Shown piece after piece: positions 17,118 to 26,300 of a stretch of 64,000 nt of DNA. The translations under genes were made by a program, and so were the position numbers. The notes beneath the pieces were generated by a model. The model was given only the letters and a program-made list of their open reading frames with translations. It was not told the origin of the DNA and did no database searches. The stretch's first letter is position 1. Each line of letters begins with the position of its first letter. Source of the stretch: Pseudovibrio zosterae (GTDB taxonomy: Bacteria > Pseudomonadota > Alphaproteobacteria > Rhizobiales > Stappiaceae); contig NZ_JAWXVZ010000014.1 of the NCBI RefSeq assembly GCF_033843645.1, positions 1-64,000 of the forward strand, read 5' to 3'.

Positions 17118-18089
17118 TTAGAGCTGGAATTGATAGGAAGCTGGCACATAGCGGAAACCGCTGTCGCGCTTCTCCACGTAGCCCACCGCCGGGAACGGCA
17201 TGTGATAGCCAACAAAAGGCGTTTTCTCGGCGGCCAGCATGTCGAACACCATGCGGCGTGTCTTGGCGGCAGCCTCTTTGTCCATGTCAAACCGCACTTC
17301 CCAATCCGGGTAGGCCAGAGACCAAACATAATGGTTTGCCGTGTCCGCCATGAGGACCAGCCGGTCCGGACCAGATTCCAGAAGGTAGATCATGTGCCCC
17401 GGCGTGTGGCCGAAAGCGCTGATAGCTGTGACCCCGGACGCAACTGACCCGCCATCATCAAGAAAGGTCAACTTCTCAGAAAATGGTTTAACGTTGCTGT
17501 CGACCAGCTTGGCAACACCATTGGATTCTGGATCCATCTTGGACCAAAAGTCATACTCGACACGCCCCGTCACATAGCGGGCGTTGGGAAACGCGGCTGC
17601 GCCCGCTTCCATCATGCCGCCAATGTGGTCTGGATGCATATGTGTAATCACGACAACGGTCACCTGCTCCGGCGTATAGCCAGCACCAGCCAAGGCGGCC
17701 CGCATGTTACCGCGTGCCGGGCGCCCTCCCTCTCCAACGCCAGTATCAAACAGGATCACGTCGCTCCCGGTATCCACCACGGTTGGCGTGAAGAACGCTT
17801 TGAAGGCGTCTGCGGGGATGAAGTTTTCAGCAGATGCAGCGGCAAAGTCTTCGGCGCTCTGGTTCATGCCGAATGTTTTCTGCGGCTCACCAGCGGTGAC
17901 GGCCCCATCCAGCAAGGTTGCAACTTTGAAGTCGCCCACCTGATAGGATGCGGACGGCGCCACACTGCCTTGAGCGGCCGATTGGGCAGCCGCGACAGGC
18001 AGAATACCGCCGGCCGTACTGCCAACTGCGGCAGCCCCGGCGCCCAAGAGGGCAGCCCGCCGTGAAATCTCGATACGAAGGTTTGTCAT
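17118..18089 (-). CDS. Tat-exported metallo-beta-lactamase-fold hydrolase
   Basis: A 323-residue periplasmic enzyme. The N-terminus carries a twin-arginine signal (SRRAALLGAGAAA) with a hydrophobic core and likely cleavage after an Ala-rich stretch near residue 36. The zinc ligands are visible in THMHPDHIGG, the later HTPGH, and ADTANH. These match the MBL superfamily group that includes lactonases and arylsulfatase-like or quorum-quenching enzymes; the substrate cannot be told. It sits between ctrA and the chemotaxis operon but has its own upstream space, so a link to either is not implied. Confidence 0.85.
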   Translation of the reverse strand: MTNLRIEISRRAALLGAGAAAVGSTAGGILPVAAAQSAAQGSVAPSASYQVGDFKVATLLDGAVTAGEPQKTFGMNQSAEDFAAASAENFIPADAFKAFFTPTVVDTGSDVILFDTGVGEGGRPARGNMRAALAGAGYTPEQVTVVVITHMHPDHIGGMMEAGAAAFPNARYVTGRVEYDFWSKMDPESNGVAKLVDSNVKPFSEKLTFLDDGGSVASGVTAISAFGHTPGHMIYLLESGPDRLVLMADTANHYVWSLAYPDWEVRFDMDKEAAAKTRRMVFDMLAAEKTPFVGYHMPFPAVGYVEKRDSGFRYVPASYQFQL

Positions 18090-18254
18090 GGGTAAAATGC
18101 TCCGGCCTTTGGAAAAGAATTTCGGCTCAGGAGGCTTTCGGTGCGTTTTCGCATCTCAGAAAGCCAACCAAGGCGCGCAATCAAGCACGCACTCCCCTAA
18201 CCTAGAGCAAGATAGAGATGGCAATGTGCCGGTAACGTAATCGTGAAAACAAAA

Positions 18255-18276
18255 AGGGCCGGCGCTTGCCGACCCT
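18255..18276 (-). terminator. rho-independent terminator of the che operon
   Basis: AGGG-C-CGGC pairs with GCCG-A-CCCT around a GCTT loop, with TTTTTGTTTTC following on the minus strand, 26 bp past the cheR stop. Confidence 0.8.
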
Positions 18277-18302
18277 CTCGTTTGTTGTTTTCGTGAGGCT
18301 TG

Positions 18303-19229
18303 TTAGCCCCTGAGAGCACGCAGCTTCTGGAAAGCTGGGCTGTTCAGCGGATCAACCGGCCCCTTGGCAGGCTGCGCTGGCGATGTCGTTCCCAGAGGCG
18401 CTCGCGTGGTCGTAGCGGACTTGCGCGGCCGATAGAGGCCTCTGTGGTCCGGAACCGGCTCGAACGCGTCAGTGAGGCCGACAACAGTCTCAGCGGCACC
18501 CAAGACGAGGAAACCGTCGCTCGGCATCTGCTTGGCAAGACGCTGAAGAATGTCGCGCTTGGTATCCTGATCAAAATAGATCAACACGTTTCGGCAGAAG
18601 ATGATGTCGAACTCACCCAGATGGGAGAAGTTCTGCAACAGGTTCAGTTTACGCCACTGCACCATCGCCCGTAGCTCCGGTGCGACCTGCCACAACTCAC
18701 CTTGCTGGCTGAAGAACTTCAGCAGCATCTGGATTGGCAAACCGCGCTGGACTTCGAACTGGCTGTAGATGCCCATCCGAGCCTTTTCCAAGACCTCGGA
18801 GGAAATGTCCGTGCCGAGGATCTCGAACCGGAAGCCCCCGGTCTTGCCGCGATCTTCCTGCAGACACATCCCGATGGAGTAGGGTTCCTGGCCGGTGGAC
18901 GCTGCCGCACACCAGATACGAACCCGCTTTGAACCAGCCCGGTTGGTGAGCATGGAAGGCAGCATGGTCTTGCGGAAGTGATCGAACGGGGTTTTATCCC
19001 GGAAGAAGAACGACTCGTTGGTCGTCATGGCTTCCACAACCGTGTTCTTCAACTCTTCGCTGCCACGCGGCCCCAGATCAGCAATCAGGGCGCTCAGGTT
19101 CTTGTGGCCCGTGCGCCGGGTTACAGGAACCAGGCGGCTTTCGACCAGATATTGCTTTTCGTCAGACAGCACCAGACCGGAGCGGCTCTTCAGAAACTGC
19201 TTTAAAAACTCATACTCAGAAGGTGTCAT
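18303..19229 (-). CDS. cheR: chemotaxis protein methyltransferase CheR
   Basis: A 308-residue SAM-dependent methyltransferase that methylates glutamates of chemoreceptors. The N-terminal CheR helical domain (about 1-75) ends in TTNESFFFRD. The catalytic domain has IWCAAASTGQEPYSIG (SAM binding) and the DIIFCRNVLIYFD motif. The last 45 residues are a Pro/Ala-rich linker with no TPR domain. The ATG at 19229 overlaps the cheB stop (ATGA), showing translational coupling; upstream in-frame codons belong to cheB sequence. It is the last gene of the operon. Confidence 0.95.
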   Translation of the reverse strand: MTPSEYEFLKQFLKSRSGLVLSDEKQYLVESRLVPVTRRTGHKNLSALIADLGPRGSEELKNTVVEAMTTNESFFFRDKTPFDHFRKTMLPSMLTNRAGSKRVRIWCAAASTGQEPYSIGMCLQEDRGKTGGFRFEILGTDISSEVLEKARMGIYSQFEVQRGLPIQMLLKFFSQQGELWQVAPELRAMVQWRKLNLLQNFSHLGEFDIIFCRNVLIYFDQDTKRDILQRLAKQMPSDGFLVLGAAETVVGLTDAFEPVPDHRGLYRPRKSATTTRAPLGTTSPAQPAKGPVDPLNSPAFQKLRALRG

Positions 19230-20464
19230 CTCGCCGTCCCTTCGAAGATACGCATTACTTTCGGGCCGATCTGATCCAGCGGCAAAACGGAAGAGCAACT
19301 TCCAGTCTTGACTGCTGCGCCAGGCATTCCCCAAACAACGCTCGTTGCCTCGTCCTGGGCAATGACACTGCCCCCCTTATGCGCGATGAACTCAGTGCCC
19401 TTCGCGCCGTCAGAGCCCATACCCGTCAACACCACAGCCAAGCTGGCTGCGCCGAAGATTTCCGCAACACTCTCAAAGAGAGGGTCAACGGCGGGCTTAC
19501 AAAAGTTGATGGGCTCCCCATCATCAAGTTTGGCGACCACCTGGCCATCCGCCTTTGCAAGGCGCATATGCAGGCCACCTGGTGCCACATAGATATGCCC
19601 TGGCTGCAAAACCTCACCGTCTGCCGCTTCCTTGGACGGTAGTCCAGTGGCGCGACCGATGTGCTCAGCCAGAATGGTGGTGAATGTGCGCGGCATATGC
19701 TGCGTGATCACCACCGGAACCTTCTTCAGGCTTGCCCCAGCAGCCTTCAGCATGGTTTGCAGAGCTTGCGGACCGCCCGTAGAGCTGCCCACTGCCAAGA
19801 TGCGCGGCACTGCAGAAGAATACGGACGCAGGTTGATGCCTTCCTTGGCACCAGAGGCCTGCGCACGGGCCTTCTGCATTTCCTTCCGTGTGTCGATGCG
19901 GTCGGAAGTACCGCCGCGAAGACCGCTGGATGCGACCTGCCCTGCACTGGTTTCGGCGCGCATGCGCCGCGGTGCAGGAGCCGGAGCCGAAGCATCAGGC
20001 TTACGAGTGCGACGGACCTGCTCACCAAGCGAACGGAGCTTCTGCAAAAGCTCGTGACGAAACTCCAGAGACGTGGTGGTCTGGCTGGTGGATTCCGGCT
20101 TGGCAACGTATTCCGTTGCCCCCAACGACAAGGCTTTGAGGCTGACCTCCGCGTTGCGGCGGGTCAGTGTCGAAGCCATGATCACAACAAGCCCGCGCTT
20201 CTTTGCAAGGAGCAGAGGCAGAGCCGTGAGCCCGTCCATGACGGGCATCTCAACATCAAGCACAACGATGTCGGGGTCGGTTCGTTCGATATCATCAACG
20301 GCCAACTGACCGTTGCGATGTGTTGCGACCACCGTTAACTCGGGATCTTCATCAATCCAGCGTCCGAAAAGGCCACGAATGACGACGGAATCGTCAACGA
20401 TCATGACCTTAGCAGAACCCGAGGATGGGGTATTAGAAGCAGCAGTGCTGAAACGATCGGGCAT
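19226..20464 (-). CDS. cheB: chemotaxis response regulator protein-glutamate methylesterase CheB
   Basis: A 412-residue two-domain enzyme. The receiver (about 18-140) has DD at 24-25 and phospho-acceptor Asp70 in VVLDVEMPVMDG. A long Arg/Ala/Pro-rich linker (about 150-215) follows, then the methylesterase domain with the catalytic Ser in GSSTGGPQAL, His in ITQHMPRTF and Asp in LTGMGSDG. It removes methyl groups from chemoreceptors and opposes CheR. The linker is longer than in enteric CheB, bringing the protein above the usual 350 residues. It starts 27 bp after cheY. Confidence 0.95.
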   Translation of the reverse strand: MPDRFSTAASNTPSSGSAKVMIVDDSVVIRGLFGRWIDEDPELTVVATHRNGQLAVDDIERTDPDIVVLDVEMPVMDGLTALPLLLAKKRGLVVIMASTLTRRNAEVSLKALSLGATEYVAKPESTSQTTTSLEFRHELLQKLRSLGEQVRRTRKPDASAPAPAPRRMRAETSAGQVASSGLRGGTSDRIDTRKEMQKARAQASGAKEGINLRPYSSAVPRILAVGSSTGGPQALQTMLKAAGASLKKVPVVITQHMPRTFTTILAEHIGRATGLPSKEAADGEVLQPGHIYVAPGGLHMRLAKADGQVVAKLDDGEPINFCKPAVDPLFESVAEIFGAASLAVVLTGMGSDGAKGTEFIAHKGGSVIAQDEATSVVWGMPGAAVKTGSCSSVLPLDQIGPKVMRIFEGTAR

Positions 20465-20491
20465 AGTTTTCTGGACCCATTCTTGTGGTTA

Positions 20492-20857
20492 TTAGATAAG
20501 CCCAACTTCCTGGAATTTCGCCTCGATGATGTCCCTGTCAAACGGCTTCATGATGTATTCGTTTGCACCAGCCCGGATTGCCTTGGCGATGTGAGCCACG
20601 TCGTTTTCTGTGGTGCAGAACACCACCAGCGGCACATCGCCCCCCTCTTCTTCACGAAGCTTGTTGAGGAACTCAAGACCATCCATGACCGGCATGTTCC
20701 AGTCCAGCAAAATTGCGTCTGGCATAGACTCCTTGCATGCATCCAGTGCCTGCTGACCATCCTCAGCTTCGGAGATGGAAAAATCCATATCCTCAAGGAT
20801 GCGGCGGGCCACTTTGCGGATGACGCTGGAGTCGTCAACAACCAAACAGTGCTTCAT
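20492..20857 (-). CDS. cheY: CheY-like single-domain response regulator
   Basis: A 121-residue stand-alone receiver. Asp8 and Asp9 form the acidic pocket, Asp52 in LLDWNMPVMDG is the phosphorylation site, and the conserved Lys is in NEYIMKPF. The operon position among cheB, cheW and cheA supports a CheY that carries the signal to the flagellar motor. Since CheA also has its own receiver, one of the two may act as a phosphate sink; this cannot be resolved here. Confidence 0.92.
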   Translation of the reverse strand: MKHCLVVDDSSVIRKVARRILEDMDFSISEAEDGQQALDACKESMPDAILLDWNMPVMDGLEFLNKLREEEGGDVPLVVFCTTENDVAHIAKAIRAGANEYIMKPFDRDIIEAKFQEVGLI

Positions 20858-20890
20858 CGAATATCTCTCTTTATCACGCTGCGCAGCTGT

Positions 20891-21382
20891 TTAAGCCGCC
20901 TTCGGTTCGATCAACGTAGTGAGCAGACTGTCAACGTCCAAAATCACCATGAGCTGCCCTTCAAGACGATGCACCCCGCCTGAAATCTCTGCCCAGCGCC
21001 AATCGAGGTTGGATGGGTTGTCTTCCCGCTCGTGTGTCGGCAGGTTGAGCACCTCTCCAACGGAGTCGATCACGAGTCCATAAGACTCACTCTTGTATTC
21101 AATACCCACGGCCATCATGCTCTGGTCTTCATCCAGCGGCGGCAGGTGAAGCCGGCGACGCATGTTGATGGCTGTGACGATGCGGCCACGAAGGTTCAAA
21201 ACGCCTTCCACCTCTGGCGGAGACAGCGGAACGCGGGTCACCTTTTCAGGCACGAAAACATCGTGGACCTGTGAGATGGGCAGACCAAACAGCTGCCCAC
21301 CAATCACGACCGTTACATACTGGATGTACTCGCTGCTGGCGTGCAGCAGTTCAGTGTTATTGGAACCTGCGAAGTTGCTCAT
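20891..21382 (-). CDS. cheW: chemotaxis coupling protein CheW
   Basis: A 163-residue CheW fold that links chemoreceptors to CheA. FGLPISQVHDVFVP and EGVLNLRGRIVTAINMRRRLHLP are the family hallmarks, with GLVIDSVGEVLNLP in the second half. Its ATG overlaps the cheA stop by 4 bp, so it is made in step with the kinase. No chemoreceptor gene is in the window. Confidence 0.95.
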   Translation of the reverse strand: MSNFAGSNNTELLHASSEYIQYVTVVIGGQLFGLPISQVHDVFVPEKVTRVPLSPPEVEGVLNLRGRIVTAINMRRRLHLPPLDEDQSMMAVGIEYKSESYGLVIDSVGEVLNLPTHEREDNPSNLDWRWAEISGGVHRLEGQLMVILDVDSLLTTLIEPKAA

Positions 21383-24120
21383 GCTGCCACACCCATTTCA
21401 TTGGTGAACACATCTTTGAGGGATGCGATGAGGCCCGGGCGGTCGAACTTGGCCACGTAGTCATCGAAGCCAGCGTCACGGCCCTGCTGGATGGACTGAG
21501 GAGTCACAACCGCAGACAAGGCGATGATCGGCAGATGACGGAAGCGCGTGTCGCTACGCAGGCTCTCACAGAATTGGTAGCCATTAATTTCAGGCATTTC
21601 GATGTCCGTGACGATCGCCGCATAGTCCTCACCCTTTTCCAGCAGCTCGAAAGCGGCCTGAGCGGATGGGCATGTGGTCACGTCATAGCCAGCGGCCTTC
21701 AGAACCGGCGTAAGCATGTTGCGGAAGAACGCACTGTCATCCACAAACAGCAGCTTGCGCGCGGTCGGCTGGTTGCTCATTTCCTTGCGCATGAACCAAT
21801 CATCGAAGGCCAGCGGCAGGTAGTGCCCCAGATCGATGATCTCGGTTGCCTTTTCCTTGATGATGGCGGAACCGAGGATGCCCGCACGTTCGGAAACAAC
21901 TTCGATCTTCATGCGATCTTCGACGATGTCGACAATGTCGTCGACCACGAGACCCATGGAGCGACCGGAGTCGGAGAACACCAGCATCGGCTGTGTGCCT
22001 TCACTCTTATGCTGCGCACTTTCGTTGATGTAAACGAGCGGCATAAGCGTTCCGCGGTACTGGACCAGATCGCGGCCGTTGGAGCGCTCGATCTTGGAAA
22101 CATCGAACTCTTCCAGACGCGTAACCAGTGACAGCGGAACCGCTTTCGGCTCTGCAGAACCGGCACGGAACAGCAGCATGGAGATTGGTGCGTCGCCGTC
22201 CACTTTCTTCTCGCTGATTTCTTCGGCCTTTTCTTCGACCTCTTCCACCAGCGCGCCAGACGCGTGGCTTGCCATGGCGGAAGCTACACCGTTCGGGTCA
22301 ATGATCATGATCACCGCACCATCACCAAGAATGGTGTTGCCGGAGAACATGGTCAGATTGCGGAGCATGGAAGACATTGGCTTGACCACGATTTCTTCCG
22401 TATGGAAGACGCCATCAACCACAACGCCAAACCGCTGGCTGCCCACTTGCATCACAACGATGAAACCGTTGTCTTTGTCCAGCTCCTGATCTTCACTCTC
22501 GAAACCGAGCAGCTGAGACAGCGGAACCAGCGGCAACAGCTTGTTGCGCAGGCGCAGAACCGGACGGTCCTTGATGCGCTCTATACGATGTTCGGAGTTC
22601 GACTGAACACGAACCAACTCGACCACGGAGAGCTGCGGGATCGCAAAACGATCGCCATGGCTCTCAACGATAAGCGTGGAAACGATGGCCAGCGTCAGCG
22701 GGATCTTGATGATGAAGCTCGATCCACGCCCTTCCTGAGAGCGAACGTCGATGGAACCACCGATCATCTCAACGTTGTTGCGTACAACGTCCATGCCCAC
22801 GCCGCGACCGGAAACGTTGGTCACCGCGGATGCGGTAGAGAAGCCTGCCGCGAAGATGAACTTCTGGATCTGCTGATCCGACATCTTCTCCAGCTCGCTC
22901 TCGGTCGTGATACCGTTCGCAAGAGCCTTCTGCTTGATCTTGGCAAGGTTCAGACCACGACCGTCGTCGCGGACTTCAATAAGAATGTGGCCGCCTTCAT
23001 GATAAGCGGAGAGTGTGATCACACCCTTCTCAGGCTTACCGGCAGCAACACGTTCCGCGGGGCTTTCCAGACCATGGTCAGCCGAGTTGCGGATCATGTG
23101 CGTGAGCGGATCCTTGATCAGCTCGAGTACCTGGCGGTCCAACTCGGTGTCGGCACCAATCATCTCCAGTGAGATCGGCTTCGACAGTTCCTGAGAAAGA
23201 TCGCGTACAATTCGAGGCAGTTTCTGCCAAGCGTTGCCGATTGGCTGCATGCGCGTCTTCATGACGCCTTCCTGCAGCTCGGCAGTCACGTTGGACAGAC
23301 GCTGAAGTGGAACTTTGAACTCGCTGTCTTCATGACGACGAACGATTTCCAGCAGCTGGTTTCGGGTCAGCACCAACTCGGAGACCATGGTCATCAGATC
23401 TTCAAGCGTATCCACAGCCACGCGAATGGACTGGTTTGAAACGCCCTGCCCGCCATTGTTCTTGGCTGGCTGATCCTTGGCAACAGAGGCCCCGCCCGAA
23501 GCCGCTTCGCCAGAGGCAGAGGCTTTGACCTTCACTTCGACCTGAGGCTCCGCCTCGTCGTCATCGCTGACGGCAACGCGCATGTCCACTTCGACTTCTG
23601 CCTCGCGGAAGGCGCGTTCCAACTCATCCAGGGAAACTTCACCCGGGCGCAGCGGGCGTTCCAGAACCTGATAAACGTCGTCGCCTTCAGCAACGGCTTC
23701 TTCTTCAGGTTCGGCAGCATCTGCACCCAACTCGCCGGCGTCGGCGCTCAAGGAAAGACGCTCCAGTTCCTTAATCAGGTCCTGATCGTCACCCTCTGGC
23801 TCAACACCATTGCTCATCTCCAACTCGCCAAGGATTTCCTTGATGCGGTCGATGGAGTTCAAAACAAGGGAAACAGATTCAGGGGTCACAGGCACGCCGT
23901 CCCGGAATTTACCCATCAGGGTCTCGGAGGCGTGCGCGATTGCTTCCAATCGCGGTAGACCAAGGAAACCGCAGGTACCCTTGATCGTGTGAACCAGTCT
24001 GAAGATGTTGTCGAGGATCTTAGCGTTGTTTGGTTCCTGTTCGAACTTCACCAGCTCGACGTCAACAACATCCAGACTTTCAAAAGTCTCAGTGAGAAAC
24101 TCTCTGAGAAGATCGTCCAT
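21379..24120 (-). CDS. cheA: hybrid chemotaxis histidine kinase CheA with two CheW-like domains and a receiver
   Basis: A 913-residue kinase, far longer than the roughly 650 of enteric CheA. Order: Hpt domain (His44 in RLVHTIKGTCGFLG); an acidic linker (about 130-225); the P3 dimerisation helices (SIRVAVDTLEDLM); the HATPase domain with its N-box HMIRNSADHGLE and the DDGRGL and GRGVGMDVV glycine boxes; a first CheW-like P5 domain; a second CheW-like domain (about 640-760); and a C-terminal receiver with Asp839 in IVTDIEMPEINGY. The ATG at 24120 (MDDLLREF) matches alphaproteobacterial CheA starts; a GTG three codons upstream is possible. It is the first gene of cheAWYBR. Confidence 0.95.
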   Translation of the reverse strand: MDDLLREFLTETFESLDVVDVELVKFEQEPNNAKILDNIFRLVHTIKGTCGFLGLPRLEAIAHASETLMGKFRDGVPVTPESVSLVLNSIDRIKEILGELEMSNGVEPEGDDQDLIKELERLSLSADAGELGADAAEPEEEAVAEGDDVYQVLERPLRPGEVSLDELERAFREAEVEVDMRVAVSDDDEAEPQVEVKVKASASGEAASGGASVAKDQPAKNNGGQGVSNQSIRVAVDTLEDLMTMVSELVLTRNQLLEIVRRHEDSEFKVPLQRLSNVTAELQEGVMKTRMQPIGNAWQKLPRIVRDLSQELSKPISLEMIGADTELDRQVLELIKDPLTHMIRNSADHGLESPAERVAAGKPEKGVITLSAYHEGGHILIEVRDDGRGLNLAKIKQKALANGITTESELEKMSDQQIQKFIFAAGFSTASAVTNVSGRGVGMDVVRNNVEMIGGSIDVRSQEGRGSSFIIKIPLTLAIVSTLIVESHGDRFAIPQLSVVELVRVQSNSEHRIERIKDRPVLRLRNKLLPLVPLSQLLGFESEDQELDKDNGFIVVMQVGSQRFGVVVDGVFHTEEIVVKPMSSMLRNLTMFSGNTILGDGAVIMIIDPNGVASAMASHASGALVEEVEEKAEEISEKKVDGDAPISMLLFRAGSAEPKAVPLSLVTRLEEFDVSKIERSNGRDLVQYRGTLMPLVYINESAQHKSEGTQPMLVFSDSGRSMGLVVDDIVDIVEDRMKIEVVSERAGILGSAIIKEKATEIIDLGHYLPLAFDDWFMRKEMSNQPTARKLLFVDDSAFFRNMLTPVLKAAGYDVTTCPSAQAAFELLEKGEDYAAIVTDIEMPEINGYQFCESLRSDTRFRHLPIIALSAVVTPQSIQQGRDAGFDDYVAKFDRPGLIASLKDVFTNEMGVAA

Positions 24121-24252
24121 GGCCTGCACTCACTCAGTTTCAGAAGGGTACCCGCTATACGTGCCCCGAGGCGGGTACTTCACCTTGTTCATACTGACCG
24201 AGTCTTGCCGCAAACTGTTAACATACGTTGAAAGGCTGCCTATTTTGCCTAA

Positions 24253-24903
24253 CTATATTTCAGCGTTCGGCTGCGCAATGCACATAATTTTTTCCCCGTC
24301 GGTTTCTAGGGAAACCGCCATTTCTGCCTCATCGGCAAGCAGAACAGCGTAAATCGGCTGCACGGTGTGCGCATCAATGCGTTCAGGCTCTTGTCCGCCG
24401 AGCACTTCGCTGATCATTGCGGGGATTCGGGCGTTCTTGCCTTCGGCCGTAAGGATGAACTTGGGTGCCTCGGCCCCGTTTTCCATCTGGACTGTAATCG
24501 TGCCGCCGCGCGGTATGCACTGGTTAACAATCAAGATCAAATTCAGCAAAAGCTTTACTTTATTCTTGGGCAGCAGAAGACGTTCCACTTCCCAGACAAG
24601 ATCAGCTTTTTCGTTTTCCATGAAGCCTGTAGCTACCGACTGAGCATCGCCAAGGTCGATTTCTGAGCCAGCCGAACCCGCTGCACCAAAGGCGATACGC
24701 GCGAACTGAAGCTTGGCAGAAGCGTGGCGCGCGGACTTGCGGATCAAGTCCATGGCGAAGTCAGCCATGTCCTCGTTGCCTTCCTCATCCAGCACCTCAA
24801 GACCGTTGGTAATGGCCCCGACCGGGCTGATGATGTCGTGACACACACGACTGGCGACCAATGCGGCCAGATCAATGGAAGACAGTTCTTTGAAGACAGA
24901 CAT
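24253..24903 (-). CDS. chpT: histidine phosphotransferase ChpT
   Basis: A 216-residue dimeric phosphotransferase resembling a degenerate histidine kinase. The phosphorylated residue is His22 in RVCHDIISPVGAI, and the C-terminal half is an ATP-binding-like fold that no longer needs ATP. In Caulobacter ChpT passes phosphate from CckA to CtrA and CpdR. Here it lies just upstream of, and in line with, the cheA operon (132 bp gap), while its target ctrA is 7 kb away at the other end of the cluster. I chose the ATG at 24903 (MSVFKEL), with a GGGGCG-type SD upstream, over a TTG seven codons earlier. Confidence 0.92.
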   Translation of the reverse strand: MSVFKELSSIDLAALVASRVCHDIISPVGAITNGLEVLDEEGNEDMADFAMDLIRKSARHASAKLQFARIAFGAAGSAGSEIDLGDAQSVATGFMENEKADLVWEVERLLLPKNKVKLLLNLILIVNQCIPRGGTITVQMENGAEAPKFILTAEGKNARIPAMISEVLGGQEPERIDAHTVQPIYAVLLADEAEMAVSLETDGEKIMCIAQPNAEI

Positions 24904-24996
24904 ACACGCCCCGTTAGCTTGCACAAAACGGCAATGTTGATTCGATTAGCAGCTTAAAGAGTTACATTGCCGGGCCCGTCCTGCCAAGAATCTTGG

Positions 24997-25461
24997 TTAA
25001 CGAAAACCGTCGCAATTAACTCTTTCTGCATTCTCCTGAGCCAATTCTATAAGTTTTTCAGGGGCGGACAAGAAGAGGAAGCGATGAGACTTACTATTGA
25101 AGATGTAGAGGCTCCGCTCGTGCAAGGCAAAAACACGGGGACTACCCTGAGCCCGCAAGCCTTGTGCCAGCGAATAGGGGTCACAACCTGCAAACTGCGG
25201 CGCGTAAACCTCGGGGGCACCTTCAAAGGCTTTCTTGTTGCCAATGTTTGAGAACAACCAAAGGCGCCCACCCCACTCCAACTGGTGCTTTTCGATACCT
25301 TTGACGGGCTCGAAGCGGGTTTGGAAAGCAACAGGGTCGTAGCCGGAGATGGCGTACTCGTAGCGAATATCGGCTGCAGCTAAGCCTGAAAAAGCCACAG
25401 AAAGGACGATACACACAAGAAATCTGTATATTCGTGTAGAGCAACTTCGCGAAGTTACCAT
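24997..25461 (-). CDS. exported YHS-domain protein
   Basis: A 154-residue protein with an N-terminal signal sequence (hydrophobic core LVCIVLSVAFSGLAAA, cut likely after Ala30). A YHS-type domain follows, seen as GYDPVAFQT, WGGRLWLFSNIGNKKAF and PEVYAPQFAGCDPYSLAQG. YHS domains occur with metal transport and oxidoreductases; no specific role can be assigned. It is upstream of chpT in the same direction, 93 bp apart, with no obvious terminator between them. Confidence 0.75.
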   Translation of the reverse strand: MVTSRSCSTRIYRFLVCIVLSVAFSGLAAADIRYEYAISGYDPVAFQTRFEPVKGIEKHQLEWGGRLWLFSNIGNKKAFEGAPEVYAPQFAGCDPYSLAQGLRAQGSPRVFALHERSLYIFNSKSHRFLFLSAPEKLIELAQENAERVNCDGFR

Positions 25462-25569
25462 AAATTCCGCCTAGTTTTCGAATCATCAAAGTCAGAACCG
25501 TGTGTGGTGGGCACACTAGGGAGTTCTGTCAAATAAAGCCACTTGGATCCCATGCAAGGAGATTGCTGA

Positions 25570-26178
25570 ATGCTGAAACATCTTTTCGGGCGCATGAAGC
25601 ATGCCGTAACCATGACTGCTGCTGTCATTGGTCTGGTTGCGCTGACACAGAACGCCTCAGCACAGGCACAACAGGCCCCTGGCGCGCAGGGTGACACAAC
25701 ATACAGCCAGAATGAGATTGTTGACGCAGGCCACAAGTTCTTCGGCAGCGTGTCTTCAGGTCTCGCAGCCGTTGTTGAACAGGCCATCAACAAGTATGGC
25801 GAACCGAACGGATACATTCTGGGCGAAGAAGGTTCAGCCGCCTTTGTTGCCGGTGCAACTTACGGCGAAGGTCAACTTTTCACACGCAACGCAGGCATTC
25901 ATCCAATTTTCTGGCAAGGTCCGTCCATCGGCTGGGACTTCGGTGGTGATGGCGCACGCACCATGATGCTGGTGTACAATTTGCCAACCATCGACGCCAT
26001 GTATCGTCGCTATGTCGGCGTCAAAGGTTCAGCCTATCTGGTTGGCGGTTTCGGCATGCAGGTCCTGTCCAACAACAACATCTATGTCGTGCCGGTCAAG
26101 GCAGGTGTTGGCGCCCGGCTGGGTCTCAATATGGGCTATCTAAAATTTACTAGGAAGCCAACTTGGAACCCGTTCTGA
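25570..26178 (+). CDS. DUF1134 family exported protein
   Basis: A 202-residue protein with a signal peptide (hydrophobic core to about residue 31, ending ASAQA). It is followed by a strongly conserved body containing GYILGEEGSAAFV, YGEGQLFTRNAG, GPSIGWDFGGDGARTMMLVY and the C-terminal KPTWNPF. These match the alphaproteobacterial DUF1134 family, whose function is unknown. AAGGAG lies 9 bp before the ATG. It diverges from the YHS gene across 108 bp. Confidence 0.88.
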   Translation: MLKHLFGRMKHAVTMTAAVIGLVALTQNASAQAQQAPGAQGDTTYSQNEIVDAGHKFFGSVSSGLAAVVEQAINKYGEPNGYILGEEGSAAFVAGATYGEGQLFTRNAGIHPIFWQGPSIGWDFGGDGARTMMLVYNLPTIDAMYRRYVGVKGSAYLVGGFGMQVLSNNNIYVVPVKAGVGARLGLNMGYLKFTRKPTWNPF

Positions 26179-26300
26179 TATAACCGCTTTAACGCGGACT
26201 TTAGAGAGCATCATGTACCTTCCTGGTGCGAAACGCTCCGGGATGGTGCATGCTGGGGATTGATCGCAATGTCAGACCCCATCAGATCTAAGGCATTCAG

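Noticed and set aside
24996..25019. TTAA...TTAA pair near chpT as a CtrA box
   Set aside because: The two TTAA words are separated by 15 bases rather than 7, and the left one is the stop region of the YHS gene.
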